DNA of 64,000 nt from Streptomyces sp. NBC_00704 (GTDB lineage: Bacteria > Actinomycetota > Actinomycetes > Streptomycetales > Streptomycetaceae): assembly GCF_036226605.1 (NCBI RefSeq), contig NZ_CP109000.1, positions 5,514,501-5,578,500 on the forward strand. Direction: 5' to 3'. Shown piece by piece: positions 16,041-23,346 of the stretch (positions within the stretch are counted from its first letter, which is position 1; each line of letters opens with the position of its first letter). The notes under the pieces were generated by a model that had not been told where the DNA came from, did not search any database, and saw only the letters and a list, made by a program, of their open reading frames with translations. The translations under genes and the position numbers were made by a program.

Positions 16041-16741
16041 AAGGTCTGGCGCCCGCGCCGGTACTTCTTCGGCAACTGGGCCAGCGCCAGACGGGTGGCG
16101 GTGATGTGGTCGGCGGCAGTGTTCGATCCCGCGTTCCCCGGCCTGAGCAGGGCCGCGACCGGCTCACCGGTGCCGCCCGGCCCGTGGTCGACGTACCCCA
16201 TCAGAGGGTGATGCCCGTAGGTCCGCTTCCAGGTCGGGGCTGCATCCTCCTTGTCGGAGTGCGCGATCACCAGCACCCCGTCGAGGTCGACGGTCACCGT
16301 TCCACCCGCCTCGGGCGCTTCCTCGCCGGCCAACCGCCAGACCAGTTCGCGGACTTCGGCCCGCGCGGAACGAATCGTCGCCAGAGCTTCCTCGCCGGAG
16401 GCGGCGAGGGCGTCGACGAGGCGGGAGACCGTCGGGTCGGAGGCCACCGGCCCGAACACGGCCGGCTCCGCCCGCAGCATGCCGACATCCGCGAGGCAGT
16501 CCCCGCCCAACGCGACCGCCAGGGCCACATCCAGCAGGACCTTGCCCGGATCGTGCACCGCCCGAGCCTTCCGCCACGGTGCCAGCGCCACTGATATCGC
16601 GGTGTCGAGACCGGCCTTGCGGACGGTCTCGACCAGCAGCACGCTCCCGGCCTGCGAGACCACCGCCCGGCCGCCGCCCTCGATGCGGACACGCGGGTAG
16701 AACCCGATACGCTTCTTCACCTGAAGAGTGCTTCTTCCCAT

Positions 16742-17382
16742 GCAGCCAACAGGACCCTAGACAAGTCCCATCGTTGCAGGTCAGGAGCACTCTCCGCTTA
16801 TTTGATCAAGCTTCGGACAGCCCACCTCGTGAAAGCGCGAGGCTAGGGCCTGTTCGATGTTTGTGATCAATCGGCTCCAAAGGGGGAGGCTCCACGGTGC
16901 ATTTTTCGCGCCTCCTCCTGAGCTACTGAGGGGCTTCGTTCGACTGACGGCCGGCACCGTTGCGGTCCGTCTCAGCCTCAGCCCACGAAAGTCCGCCACG
17001 AGGGTGCGTCAGTCGACCGAGCGGGCGCGCGTGTGCCTCGCTGCACCGCCACCGGCCCCAGCCACGCTATCGGTGCCATCGATCGGGGCAAGCTTCGACG
17101 GCAGGACCGAGAAGGAGGCCCGGAGGGATGCCACCCTCGAAGCTCTCAGCTTAGGAACTTGTTCGCCGTTGGGCGTAGGCGCGGCTTGCAGCCGCCGGTA
17201 TCGCTTGACGCGATGCTCCCCAACAGGGTCGGGGATACCGTGGCCAATCGTCGCGCTCGATGGACCGGCCGCCCGCGTCGCTGACTGATGCTGTCCCGAA
17301 CTGGCCTGCCAGCCCAAACACGCCTATCTGTCATGGTTTGATCCAGTAGGGGGCGTGGTACGAACGTGGTACGGTCCCCGTC
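16742..17382. other. gene-free region between IS remnant and BrnTA
   Basis: About 640 bases. The first 60-100 bases are the upstream end of the IS1380 element. The remainder may include older IS debris (a leftward 72-codon frame at 16781-16999 has no recognisable domain). The last 30 bases form the BrnTA promoter. No supported gene. Confidence 0.4.
17354..17382 (+). promoter_or_regulatory. BrnTA promoter with direct-repeat operator
   Basis: CGTGGTACG occurs twice, 11 bases start to start (17354-17362 and 17365-17373). TACGGT in the second copy resembles a -10 element and ends seven bases before the GTG start codon, so the brnT message may be leaderless. BrnA-type antitoxins repress their own operon; that the repeats are the operator is inference. 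Confidence 0.5.
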
Positions 17383-17655
17383 GTGCGGGTCGATGAGCTC
17401 ATCTGGGACGACTGGAACGAGCAACACATTGCGGAACACAATGTGACGCCCGACGAGGTTGAGGAGGCCTGCCAGACGAAACCGATTCAAGCCCGGCGCA
17501 CGCGCGACGATAAATATGCAGTCTTTGGAACAACTGATAGCGGCCGGTATCTGACGGTAATCCTGTCCTCTCGGGGAAGGAATTCCTACTATGTGGTGAC
17601 GGCTCGCGATATGGACGTAAGGGAGCGCGCAACCTACAGGAAGGCAGGGAAATGA
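17383..17655 (+). CDS. brnT: BrnT-family toxin
   Basis: 90 residues, GTG start. The family pattern is clear: an early W-D-D-W-N-E-Q-H-I-A-E-H-N-V-T-P-D-E-V-E-E-A-C, a central R-T-R-D-D-K-Y-A-V-F-G strand, Y-L-T-V-I-L and a C-terminal Y-Y-V-V-T-A-R-D-M. BrnT is a RelE-fold ribonuclease that stops translation. Its stop overlaps the start of the next gene by four bases (ATGA), the usual toxin-antitoxin coupling. Located in the AICE cargo, it could stabilise the element. Confidence 0.85.
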   Translation: MRVDELIWDDWNEQHIAEHNVTPDEVEEACQTKPIQARRTRDDKYAVFGTTDSGRYLTVILSSRGRNSYYVVTARDMDVRERATYRKAGK

Positions 17656-18140
17656 CCGGAGAAGAGCTTCGCCCACAGGCGGAAAGCCCTCAGGAACTCA
17701 ACGAATTGGCGCTGCGCTACCAGTCGACAAGCATCGTTGACATGGAGAGCGAAGAGGTTCCGATTGAATCTTCACGGATGCCGATGGTATCCCGCTCCAT
17801 TCGCATGGAGCAGTCGGTCATGTCTGAAATTCGCAAGGTTGCCGCGCGCCGTGGAATTCCGGTCACGCAGTTGATGCGTCAATGGGTACAGCAAGGACTC
17901 GAGCAGGCCCAAGCCGAGGAATCGGCATCGAACGTGCATCCTGCCCACTGGGCTGCGTCGGTGGTTATTACTTCTGCCGCTGAAGAGTCGACCCAAGTTT
18001 CACCAGAGCAAGTTAGGTTGTTCACCAGAACCGTTCGAGGTCGGTACGAATTGGGTGCGGTCCGCACTGCACTGACTTCGGGAACGCGTACGCGGGACGC
18101 ACTCAACACGCTCATGCATCGGCACGCGGACGGCAAGTAG
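17652..18140 (+). CDS. brnA: BrnA-like antitoxin with ribbon-helix-helix domain
   Basis: 162 residues, ATG overlapping the toxin stop. Residues about 45-80 are a ribbon-helix-helix domain (M-V-S-R-S-I-R-M-E-Q-S-V-M-S-E-I-R-K, then G-I-P-V-T-Q-L-M-R-Q-W-V). The N-terminal 45 residues are acidic. An unusual C-terminal extension of about 75 residues includes F-T-R-T-V-R-G-R-Y-E-L-G. Typical BrnA antitoxins are about 80-100 residues, so this is a long variant. It should bind the toxin and repress the promoter repeats. Confidence 0.75.
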   Translation: MTGEELRPQAESPQELNELALRYQSTSIVDMESEEVPIESSRMPMVSRSIRMEQSVMSEIRKVAARRGIPVTQLMRQWVQQGLEQAQAEESASNVHPAHWAASVVITSAAEESTQVSPEQVRLFTRTVRGRYELGAVRTALTSGTRTRDALNTLMHRHADGK

Positions 18141-18178
18141 AATTCCGCGACTAGGCCCGCGAATAGAAATGGACGGCA

Positions 18179-18634
18179 ATGTCTGCCTTGGATGACGTGG
18201 ACCACTCCCTGGTGGCACTAGTTAACGTGATCAACAGCGCCAATGAGGACCCCGGAGGTCCCTGGCTAGTATTGACCACCGGAGGGCTGGTTGTCAGTGG
18301 CCAGCTAATTCCGAACTGGCTATGGTTTGAGTCGTATGAGAGCGAGATTTCCGCTCAGGATGAAGACAATGCTTGGACGGTCTACTTTTCTTCCATCAAG
18401 GATTCCATTAAAGAGCAGTTCGAGGAACAGCGAAAAGCTGAGGTGGCCGCCGAATCCCTGGGGGTGAGGTACCAGCAGGCGATTCTAGATGTGCAGGACA
18501 CGGCATTCATCCATCTCAGAGAAGCGAAAGTCTTCAGTCCGGGCCAGAAACCGATGCCTGCTAATGGGATGCGTTGGCGGGGGCGGCTAGTCGACATCGC
18601 GGGTTGGTCCTTCGGTAAGTTGGGGGCGGACTGA
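18179..18634 (+). CDS. GvpU-like protein
   Basis: 151 residues, ATG start with GGA upstream. It resembles gas-vesicle accessory protein GvpU of Bacillus along its length. An early L-V-N-V-I-N-S-A-N precedes G-G-L-V-V-S-G-Q-L-I. Late in the protein come A-F-I-H-L-R-E-A-K-V-F, then W-R-G-R-L-V-D-I-A-G-W-S-F-G-K. No gas-vesicle structural gene is in the window, so this is an orphan with an unknown job, in the same cargo block as BrnTA. Confidence 0.65.
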   Translation: MSALDDVDHSLVALVNVINSANEDPGGPWLVLTTGGLVVSGQLIPNWLWFESYESEISAQDEDNAWTVYFSSIKDSIKEQFEEQRKAEVAAESLGVRYQQAILDVQDTAFIHLREAKVFSPGQKPMPANGMRWRGRLVDIAGWSFGKLGAD

Positions 18635-18696
18635 CACGGATCAGTCGCCCCGGCACCGATGTACTCCCTACCGGGCCTCAAGCACCTGATCGCTGT

Positions 18697-18795
18697 ATGC
18701 GCGGCCTGGCCGCCGGCCGGGCTGGAGCGGGACGGAGGCAGGAGCGCAGGCCCGGCCGGGGGCCGGGCCGCGCGCGGGGAGCGGAGCGAGCCGCC
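18697..18795. other. strongly self-complementary GC-rich region upstream of XRE/DUF5753 gene
   Basis: A non-coding stretch with long complementary blocks (around 18702-18720 GGCCTGGCCGCCGGCC and 18751-18770 GCCCGGCCGGGGGCCGGG) and purine-rich GGAGCGGG / GGAGCGGAGCGAG runs. It could fold into a large hairpin, as at single-strand or double-strand origins of rolling-circle elements, or encode a structured RNA. Function unproven. Confidence 0.35.
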
Positions 18796-18898
18796 TTGAA
18801 CCAGTAGAGAAATTTTGAATCATGGCCTGGGTGCTCGGTCGTGACCGCCATCGCTTGCGGGGCAGGCTCTCGTTGTCATGTGGTGTAGAACCCTCGGT

Positions 18899-19747
18899 AT
18901 GGGGAGTGAGCGACGGGAGCTGATGAAGGCGCTTGGTGCACGCCTTCGAGGGCTTCGCACAGAGGCCGGCCTGACTGGTGCTGTTCTGGCGCAGCGTGCC
19001 GGCGTGGGGCAACCGACCGTGTCCAAGGTGGAGAACGGACGCATGGTCCCCAGCCTCGATGTGCTGGGGCGTCTGTTGCTCGCTCTCGATCTCGACGGGT
19101 CGACGTCTCGCGAAGTGCGGGAGCTCTTGGTAGCCGTGGAAGCTGCGCCTGACGCAGTCGAGGCCGACGAGGTGGCTCCACCCGGGACGGTCCTCGATGA
19201 CGCGGTGCGGTCTGCTCGGCTGGTCCGGTCGTTTCAGTGTGTCGTTCTGCCGGCCATGCTTCAGAGCGCCGAGTACGCCAGGCACGTCTTCGCGAGTGCG
19301 CCGTACTCGACGCCGGAATCCGTCGGTCGCGCTGTCGCTGCTCGTGTCGAGCGGCAGAGCCTCTTGTACGAGCCGGGTCGGGAGTCGGTGTTCGTGCTGA
19401 CCGAAGGGGTGTTGCGTACCTGGCCGGGGGATCCTTCGCTCATGCTCGCCCAGTTTGACCGGCTGCTGGCTGTCGAGAGTCTGAGCACTGTGCGCCTGGG
19501 GGTGATCCCGTGGCGTCGTGCGGTGCCGGTCATGCCCCGGCACGGGTTCACCTTGTGCGACCGGCGGGCGGTCGTTGTCGAAGCCTTCCGCGGTGAGCGA
19601 GTCGTCGAGGACTCCGACGAGGTTGCCGCGTATGAGGAGATCTTCCGGCGCTTCGAGGAGGCGGCCGTCTTCGGCCGCGAGGCGCGCGAGCTCCTGGTTC
19701 GTGTGATGCGGGAGTTCCAGGAGTTGGAGGACTCCGCCACCCGTTAG
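18899..19747 (+). CDS. XRE-family regulator with DUF5753 (Scr1-type)
   Basis: About 282 residues from ATG 18899; an in-frame ATG at 18923 with GGGAG nearby is an alternative. The N-terminal HTH (L-G-A-R-L-R-G-L-R-T-E-A-G, Q-P-T-V-S-K-V-E-N-G) is followed by the DUF5753 domain (M-L-Q-S-A-E-Y-A-R, R-Q-S-L-L-Y, V-L-T-E-G-V-L, Y-E-E-I-F-R-R-F-E-E-A-A). Such proteins are usually paired with a small DUF397 protein, which is absent here. The partner instead seems to be the HATPase gene 100 bases downstream, behind a CTAG palindrome. Confidence 0.85.
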   Translation: MGSERRELMKALGARLRGLRTEAGLTGAVLAQRAGVGQPTVSKVENGRMVPSLDVLGRLLLALDLDGSTSREVRELLVAVEAAPDAVEADEVAPPGTVLDDAVRSARLVRSFQCVVLPAMLQSAEYARHVFASAPYSTPESVGRAVAARVERQSLLYEPGRESVFVLTEGVLRTWPGDPSLMLAQFDRLLAVESLSTVRLGVIPWRRAVPVMPRHGFTLCDRRAVVVEAFRGERVVEDSDEVAAYEEIFRRFEEAAVFGREARELLVRVMREFQELEDSATR

Positions 19748-19810
19748 AGGAATAATTCCTCAAGATGCCTGGCCTGGTGGTCACACGTGGGAATACTCTG
19801 CTCGCTGAGC

Positions 19811-19828
19811 CGTCTAGCCCCCTAGACG
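19811..19828. promoter_or_regulatory. CTAG palindrome (operator candidate 1)
   Basis: CGTCTAG CCCC CTAGACG: a perfect seven-base inverted repeat around four C residues, directly upstream of the HATPase ribosome binding site. Related sites lie at 20379, 22845, 22888, 22924 and 26431. Confidence 0.75.
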
Positions 19829-19844
19829 AGGAGGAGTGTTTCTC

Positions 19845-20246
19845 ATGCCCAAAAGCTGGTGCCGGATGTTCCCCGGCCTGACCTGGCAGGTTGCCCAGGC
19901 CCGTCACTTCGTCGCCGCGTTGCTGGAGGACGAGACCGCAGAGCTGGTCGACGACGCCGTCATGGTCGTCGGCGAGCTGGCGGCCAACGCCGTCAAGCAC
20001 ACGCGGAGCGGCTGGTACCGAGGATGGTTCCTCGTGCTCGTCCACTTCGCGGATGACCTGGTTCGTATCGAGGTCGTCGACCAGGGCGGCGACGAGGAAC
20101 CTATGGTTCGGAGCGTCACCAGGCACGTGGAAGAGGACGGCCGCGGGCTGATGCCGATTGCGGCCTGCGCCAAGAACTGGGGTGTGAAGGACCGGCCTTC
20201 GGGTGCCCGCTGCGTCTGGGCCGAGCTGGTGCGGACCGGCTCGTGA
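19845..20246 (+). CDS. RsbW-like ATP-binding (HATPase) protein
   Basis: 133 residues from ATG 19845, AGGAGGAG eight bases upstream. It has the compact HATPase_c_2 fold of anti-sigma kinases: V-V-G-E-L-A-A-N-A-V-K-H-T (N box), I-E-V-V-D-Q-G-G (G1-like) and E-D-G-R-G-L (G2). Streptomyces encode many such proteins, most without known partner. It stands alone behind a CTAG palindrome, between the XRE gene and the HTH/PP2C pair, suggesting a role in control of the element. Confidence 0.85.
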   Translation: MPKSWCRMFPGLTWQVAQARHFVAALLEDETAELVDDAVMVVGELAANAVKHTRSGWYRGWFLVLVHFADDLVRIEVVDQGGDEEPMVRSVTRHVEEDGRGLMPIAACAKNWGVKDRPSGARCVWAELVRTGS

Positions 20247-20378
20247 TGGGCGGCTTTCCGGCGGTGATGTGTGGTGGCCTCGCGGGCAGTGGAGTGTGAG
20301 TCCCCGGGGAGTGCCTGGGCGTCGGGCCGGCTTCTACGTGATCGGAGTTCATTCGGGCAGGCGACTCCCGCCCATTCC

Positions 20379-20394
20379 GTCTAGGGCCCTAGAC
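20379..20394. promoter_or_regulatory. CTAG palindrome (operator candidate 2)
   Basis: GTCTAGGGCCCTAGAC, a perfect 16-base palindrome 28 bases before the ATG of the HTH protein gene. Confidence 0.78.
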
Positions 20395-20421
20395 TCCTGG
20401 TTACTTCTAGGAGGTGTGGTC

Positions 20422-21273
20422 ATGTCGGACGAGTTGCAGCGGATCATGGCGATCGATGATCCGTACCTGCTTCTGCGTGAGGTCACGACACGGTTGGCCG
20501 ACGCGCAGCAGGAGGTGACCGAACTCGCCCGGCTCCGCCGTCGTGTCGTTCAAGACCTCCATTCGCAGGGGTTGTCGTACGCGCAGATCGCCGAGAAGGC
20601 CGGCCTGAGCCGCGGGCGGATTCACCAGATCCGTCACACGGGCCCGGCGCCCGAGGGTGCGTTCCTCGGCGCGGGCGCCGTCACGGTCGTGACTCCGCTG
20701 CGGTGGGACGACGAGAAGAAGCGCCCGGTCGTCGCCATGGCGGACGTGAACTCCGGCAGGCGGCTCGAAGAGCTGGCCAAGTCGTACGGGCTCGACGTCA
20801 GCTCTGGTCACGTCCTGGTGAGCGGTGAAGTCGACCTCAACCGTGACGGCCTGGTCGTCGTCTGCGGACCGGGCATGTCCCAGACCATGAGTGACCTCTA
20901 CGCGCAGGATCCCGTACTTAGCTGGGAACACCCCAAAGGCGAGCCGTGGGCCCTACTGGACCGACGTACCGGCACGGCATACCGAGCAGGAGCGGACACC
21001 GAGCAGCAGCGCCCGCACGACGTCGGATACCTCGGCAGGCTGCCCCGCCCGGACGGCAACGGCTCGGTACTCGCGATCGCCGGTATCCACACCGCAGGCT
21101 CCCTCGGCGTCGTCCAGCTGCTCGCCTCCGACCTGAACACGCTATGGGGCCAGGTGGGAGAGCATCACTTCTCCACGCTCGTAAGCGTCGAGTACGACCC
21201 CGAGACGGACGAACCACAATCCGTCGAACTGCTCACCCCCCTCTACCGACACGACGAGGAGACGACGGCGTGA
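20422..21273 (+). CDS. sigma-70 region 4-like HTH protein with unknown C-terminal domain
   Basis: 283 residues, ATG with GGAGGTG upstream. Residues 1-75 are helical with a region-4-like helix-turn-helix (G-L-S-Y-A-Q-I-A-E-K-A-G-L-S-R-G-R-I-H-Q-I-R). The rest is an alpha/beta domain that I cannot name, with G-L-V-V-V-C-G-P-G-M-S, W-A-L-L-D-R-R-T-G-T-A-Y and a conserved-looking A-I-A-G-I-H-T-A-G-S-L-G-V. Its stop overlaps the GTG of the PP2C-like gene by four bases, so the two are coupled. It may sense a ligand through the C-terminal domain and act on transcription. Confidence 0.75.
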   Translation: MSDELQRIMAIDDPYLLLREVTTRLADAQQEVTELARLRRRVVQDLHSQGLSYAQIAEKAGLSRGRIHQIRHTGPAPEGAFLGAGAVTVVTPLRWDDEKKRPVVAMADVNSGRRLEELAKSYGLDVSSGHVLVSGEVDLNRDGLVVVCGPGMSQTMSDLYAQDPVLSWEHPKGEPWALLDRRTGTAYRAGADTEQQRPHDVGYLGRLPRPDGNGSVLAIAGIHTAGSLGVVQLLASDLNTLWGQVGEHHFSTLVSVEYDPETDEPQSVELLTPLYRHDEETTA

Positions 21274-22091
21274 ACGTCGCCATCGCCTCACTGCCCGCCG
21301 AACCCGGCCAGGCGAACGAGGACTTCGCGGCCGCCGCTGCCGGGGCGGCTGTACTGCTGGACGGGGCCGGCGTCGCTGGGGCAGATACCGGGTGCACGCA
21401 CGGCATCGCCTGGTTCTCCTCAACGCTGGGGGGCCTGCTGCTGAGCACCATCACCGCACACCCTGCCCGGCCGCTCGCCGACTGCCTGGCCGACTCAATC
21501 CGGGCTGTTCGGTCCTTGCACGAGGACAGCTGCGATCTGTCCTATCGCGCGAGTCCAACCAGCACGGTGGTCGCCGTCCGGGCCGGCGCGGAAGCTCTGG
21601 AATACCTAGTGCTCGGCGATTCGACGCTTCTCCTCGCCAACCAGGACGGGAAGACAACCGCGATTACCGACCAGCGCCTGGACGAGGTCGGGAAACGACT
21701 TCGCGGCCCGGTCGACGAACTGCCTACCGGCTCACCCGAGCATGCCGCCGCCTTGGCCGATTACCGCGACGCTCTGACGGGGCTCCGTAATCGGCCCGGC
21801 GGCTTCTGGATCGCTGGACCTGATCCGCGAGCGGCCGATCACGTCCTCACAGGGACGGTTCCAGTGGCGTCGCTGGCGTCTGCCACGCTGCTCAGCGACG
21901 GTGCGACACGGCTCGTCGACTCCTTCGACCTGGACACCTGGGAAGAGACGCTGACTGTTCTCGGTTCATCCGGGCCGGCTGAACTCATCCGCCGCGTCCG
22001 GGCGGCAGAGCTCGACGACCCCGATGGCCGGCGCTGGCCCCGCGGCAAAACACAGGATGACGCCACGGTGCTGCACTGGACGTTGTCGTAG
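21270..22091 (+). CDS. PP2C-like phosphatase-fold protein
   Basis: 273 residues, GTG start overlapping the previous stop. PP2C motifs appear in order: A-N-E-D-F (second Asp), V-L-L-D-G-A-G (metal Asp), S-T-V-V-A-V, Y-L-V-L-G-D-S, L-L-S-D-G-A-T-R and final D-D-A-T-V-L. The key metal-binding Asp residues seem retained, so it may be an active Ser/Thr phosphatase. The HTH neighbour is the obvious partner or substrate; together with the HATPase protein they could form a phospho-switch. Confidence 0.75.
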   Translation: MNVAIASLPAEPGQANEDFAAAAAGAAVLLDGAGVAGADTGCTHGIAWFSSTLGGLLLSTITAHPARPLADCLADSIRAVRSLHEDSCDLSYRASPTSTVVAVRAGAEALEYLVLGDSTLLLANQDGKTTAITDQRLDEVGKRLRGPVDELPTGSPEHAAALADYRDALTGLRNRPGGFWIAGPDPRAADHVLTGTVPVASLASATLLSDGATRLVDSFDLDTWEETLTVLGSSGPAELIRRVRAAELDDPDGRRWPRGKTQDDATVLHWTLS

Positions 22092-22101
22092 CGCTCGGCT
22101 G

Positions 22102-22788
22102 CTACTGCTTGGGCTGGGCGCGTTCCCCCAACTCGCTGATCAGCACTCCGTCGAGTGGTTGGAACGGTGGCAGCCTCAGGCTTCGCCGACATGCGGCGAT
22201 CCGTTCCAGAGCCCAGGACTGGACTGCGCTCCTGTCCTGAACGATCTGCAGGAGCTCCCGCACCGATCGTTGAGCGTCGTCCATCCAGGGGGCGACAGGC
22301 TCCTCCTTGAGCGCTGCCGCGAACCGATTTCGCGCCACGGGGGCATCGCCCACGAGTGCCGCAGCGACTCCGGCATGCCATGACTCCCAGAACCATCCGA
22401 GCCTGACCGGCTGGGCGATCAAGTGATTCGCTACGGCCTGCAAGTCGGCGAACCTACTGCGGAGCTCCTGCACTTGTGCCCCAGCGCGTGAGGCAAGGTG
22501 CTCTGCTTCTCGCGAGAACTGCTCATCGTTGCGGTAGTGCTCGGTCGCTCCCACCCGCTCACTGACGTTGAACGTGAAGTGGTCCGAGTCTTGCCATAGC
22601 CACATGGCCCCGACGTGCAGTCCGCTGCCCTGACTCCATTGAGACGAGGGGTACTCGACGAGCCCGAGCCACCAGCCATGATCGTCTAGCCACAGGCGAG
22701 AGCGGCCATGCTGGCGAAGCCCAACGGGTCGGAGCCGAGCCTTAGCGGCCGCAGCCACGAGCCGCGATGCGGGAGAGGTGGACGCCAT
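22102..22788 (-). CDS. hypothetical protein
   Basis: 228 residues from ATG 22788, GAGGAG nine bases upstream; the frame reaches 22836. The N-terminal part (residues 1-90) is Trp-rich beta (R-L-W-L-D-D-H-G-W-W-L-G-L-V, G-L-H-V-G-A-M-W-L-W) and recalls DUF4304-type proteins. The C-terminal part is helical, with a TPR-like region around A-A-A-L-V-G-D-A-P-V-A-R-N-R-F-A-A-A-L. It points toward the PP2C gene and shares the CTAG-rich promoter region with the transfer operon. Confidence 0.6.
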   Translation of the reverse strand: MASTSPASRLVAAAAKARLRPVGLRQHGRSRLWLDDHGWWLGLVEYPSSQWSQGSGLHVGAMWLWQDSDHFTFNVSERVGATEHYRNDEQFSREAEHLASRAGAQVQELRSRFADLQAVANHLIAQPVRLGWFWESWHAGVAAALVGDAPVARNRFAAALKEEPVAPWMDDAQRSVRELLQIVQDRSAVQSWALERIAACRRSLRLPPFQPLDGVLISELGERAQPKQ

Positions 22789-22844
22789 GACGGCATTCTC
22801 CTCGCCGGCCGTCGCGATCCGCCATGACCCAACCACCTCGTATA

Positions 22845-22939
22845 CCCCCCTAGACAGTTGACGGTCCGTCGGTCTACTGTGGTCGTCAACCCCCCTAGAC
22901 AGTTAGGGCGGGTCACCCCTCTGCTGTCTAGGGGGATAT
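22845..22939. promoter_or_regulatory. divergent promoter region with three CTAG operators
   Basis: Three copies of CTGTCTAGGGGG: two on the minus strand (around 22845-22858 and 22891-22903, written CCCCCTAGACAG) and one on the plus strand (22924-22935). They lie between the leftward gene ending at 22102 and the rightward transfer operon beginning at 22994, so one regulator could control both. CTAG is rare in Streptomyces DNA, which makes the cluster stand out. Confidence 0.7.
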
Positions 22940-22993
22940 TCAGGCCCGAGCGGTGCGGCTTGGTCGCATCACCAACCAAGTGAGGTTCAGGAA

Positions 22994-23341
22994 ATGCGTG
23001 TCATCCCCGTAGACGTTTCGGCCGCGACGCTCCTCGTCACCAAGCTCCCCGAGGTCAAGGTGAAGGACCGTCAGACCGGTGAGATCGCCATCGATCCGGT
23101 CACCAGCGACCGGCTGATGGTGCTGGAGCTGGTGTTCATCGCGGCGGGCGGTTCGGACATGATCAAGGTCACCGTTCCCGAGAAGGGCATCGGTGAGGGC
23201 CTGGTGATGGGAGCTCCGGTCATCCTGCCCGGCCTCATCGCCCGGCCGTGGGAGAGCGAGTTCGGCGGGCGGATGCGTCACGGCATCGCCTACCGGGCGG
23301 ACGCGGTCATGGTCAACGCCCCGGCTTCGGTGCAGGGCTGA
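22994..23341 (+). CDS. SCO3933-family regulatory protein
   Basis: 115 residues, ATG with AGG upstream. The beta-rich sequence (V-D-V-S-A-A-T-L-L-V, T-G-E-I-A-I-D-P-V-T, G-L-I-A-R-P-W-E) is characteristic of a small protein nearly always found directly before the TraB-type translocase gene in AICEs and Streptomyces plasmids. Its role in transfer is undefined. It is the first gene of the transfer operon, immediately after the three CTAG operators, and ends six bases before the translocase start. Confidence 0.8.
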   Translation: MRVIPVDVSAATLLVTKLPEVKVKDRQTGEIAIDPVTSDRLMVLELVFIAAGGSDMIKVTVPEKGIGEGLVMGAPVILPGLIARPWESEFGGRMRHGIAYRADAVMVNAPASVQG

Positions 23342-23346
23342 ACGCC

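Larger units (their letters stand above)
14456..16741 (-). pseudogene. IS1380-family transposase gene interrupted by an IS5-type element
   Basis: The two halves are separated by the insertion at 15156-16040. The 5' half (16741 down to about 16041, ATG start, M-G-R-S-T-L) includes V-T-V-D-L-D-G-V-L-V and the H-P-L-M-G-Y-V-D motif typical of IS1380 transposases, and ends at G-R-Q-T-L. The 3' half (about 15155 to 14456) resumes exactly with I-R-T-D-S-A-G-G-T-H-D-F and runs to the stop. Joined, they give about 466 residues, the normal family length. It is inactive through the insertion. I could not place the outer inverted repeats with certainty; the upstream end is probably near 16800. Confidence 0.9.

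Noticed and set aside
16781..16999. 72-codon leftward frame next to the IS1380 end
   Set aside because: No start-site support or recognisable domain; overlaps the probable IS end.
22888..22939. Site-specific recombination site (repeated CTAGACAG)
   Set aside because: Copies also stand singly upstream of other backbone genes and close to start codons, which fits operators better; no recombinase gene adjacent.
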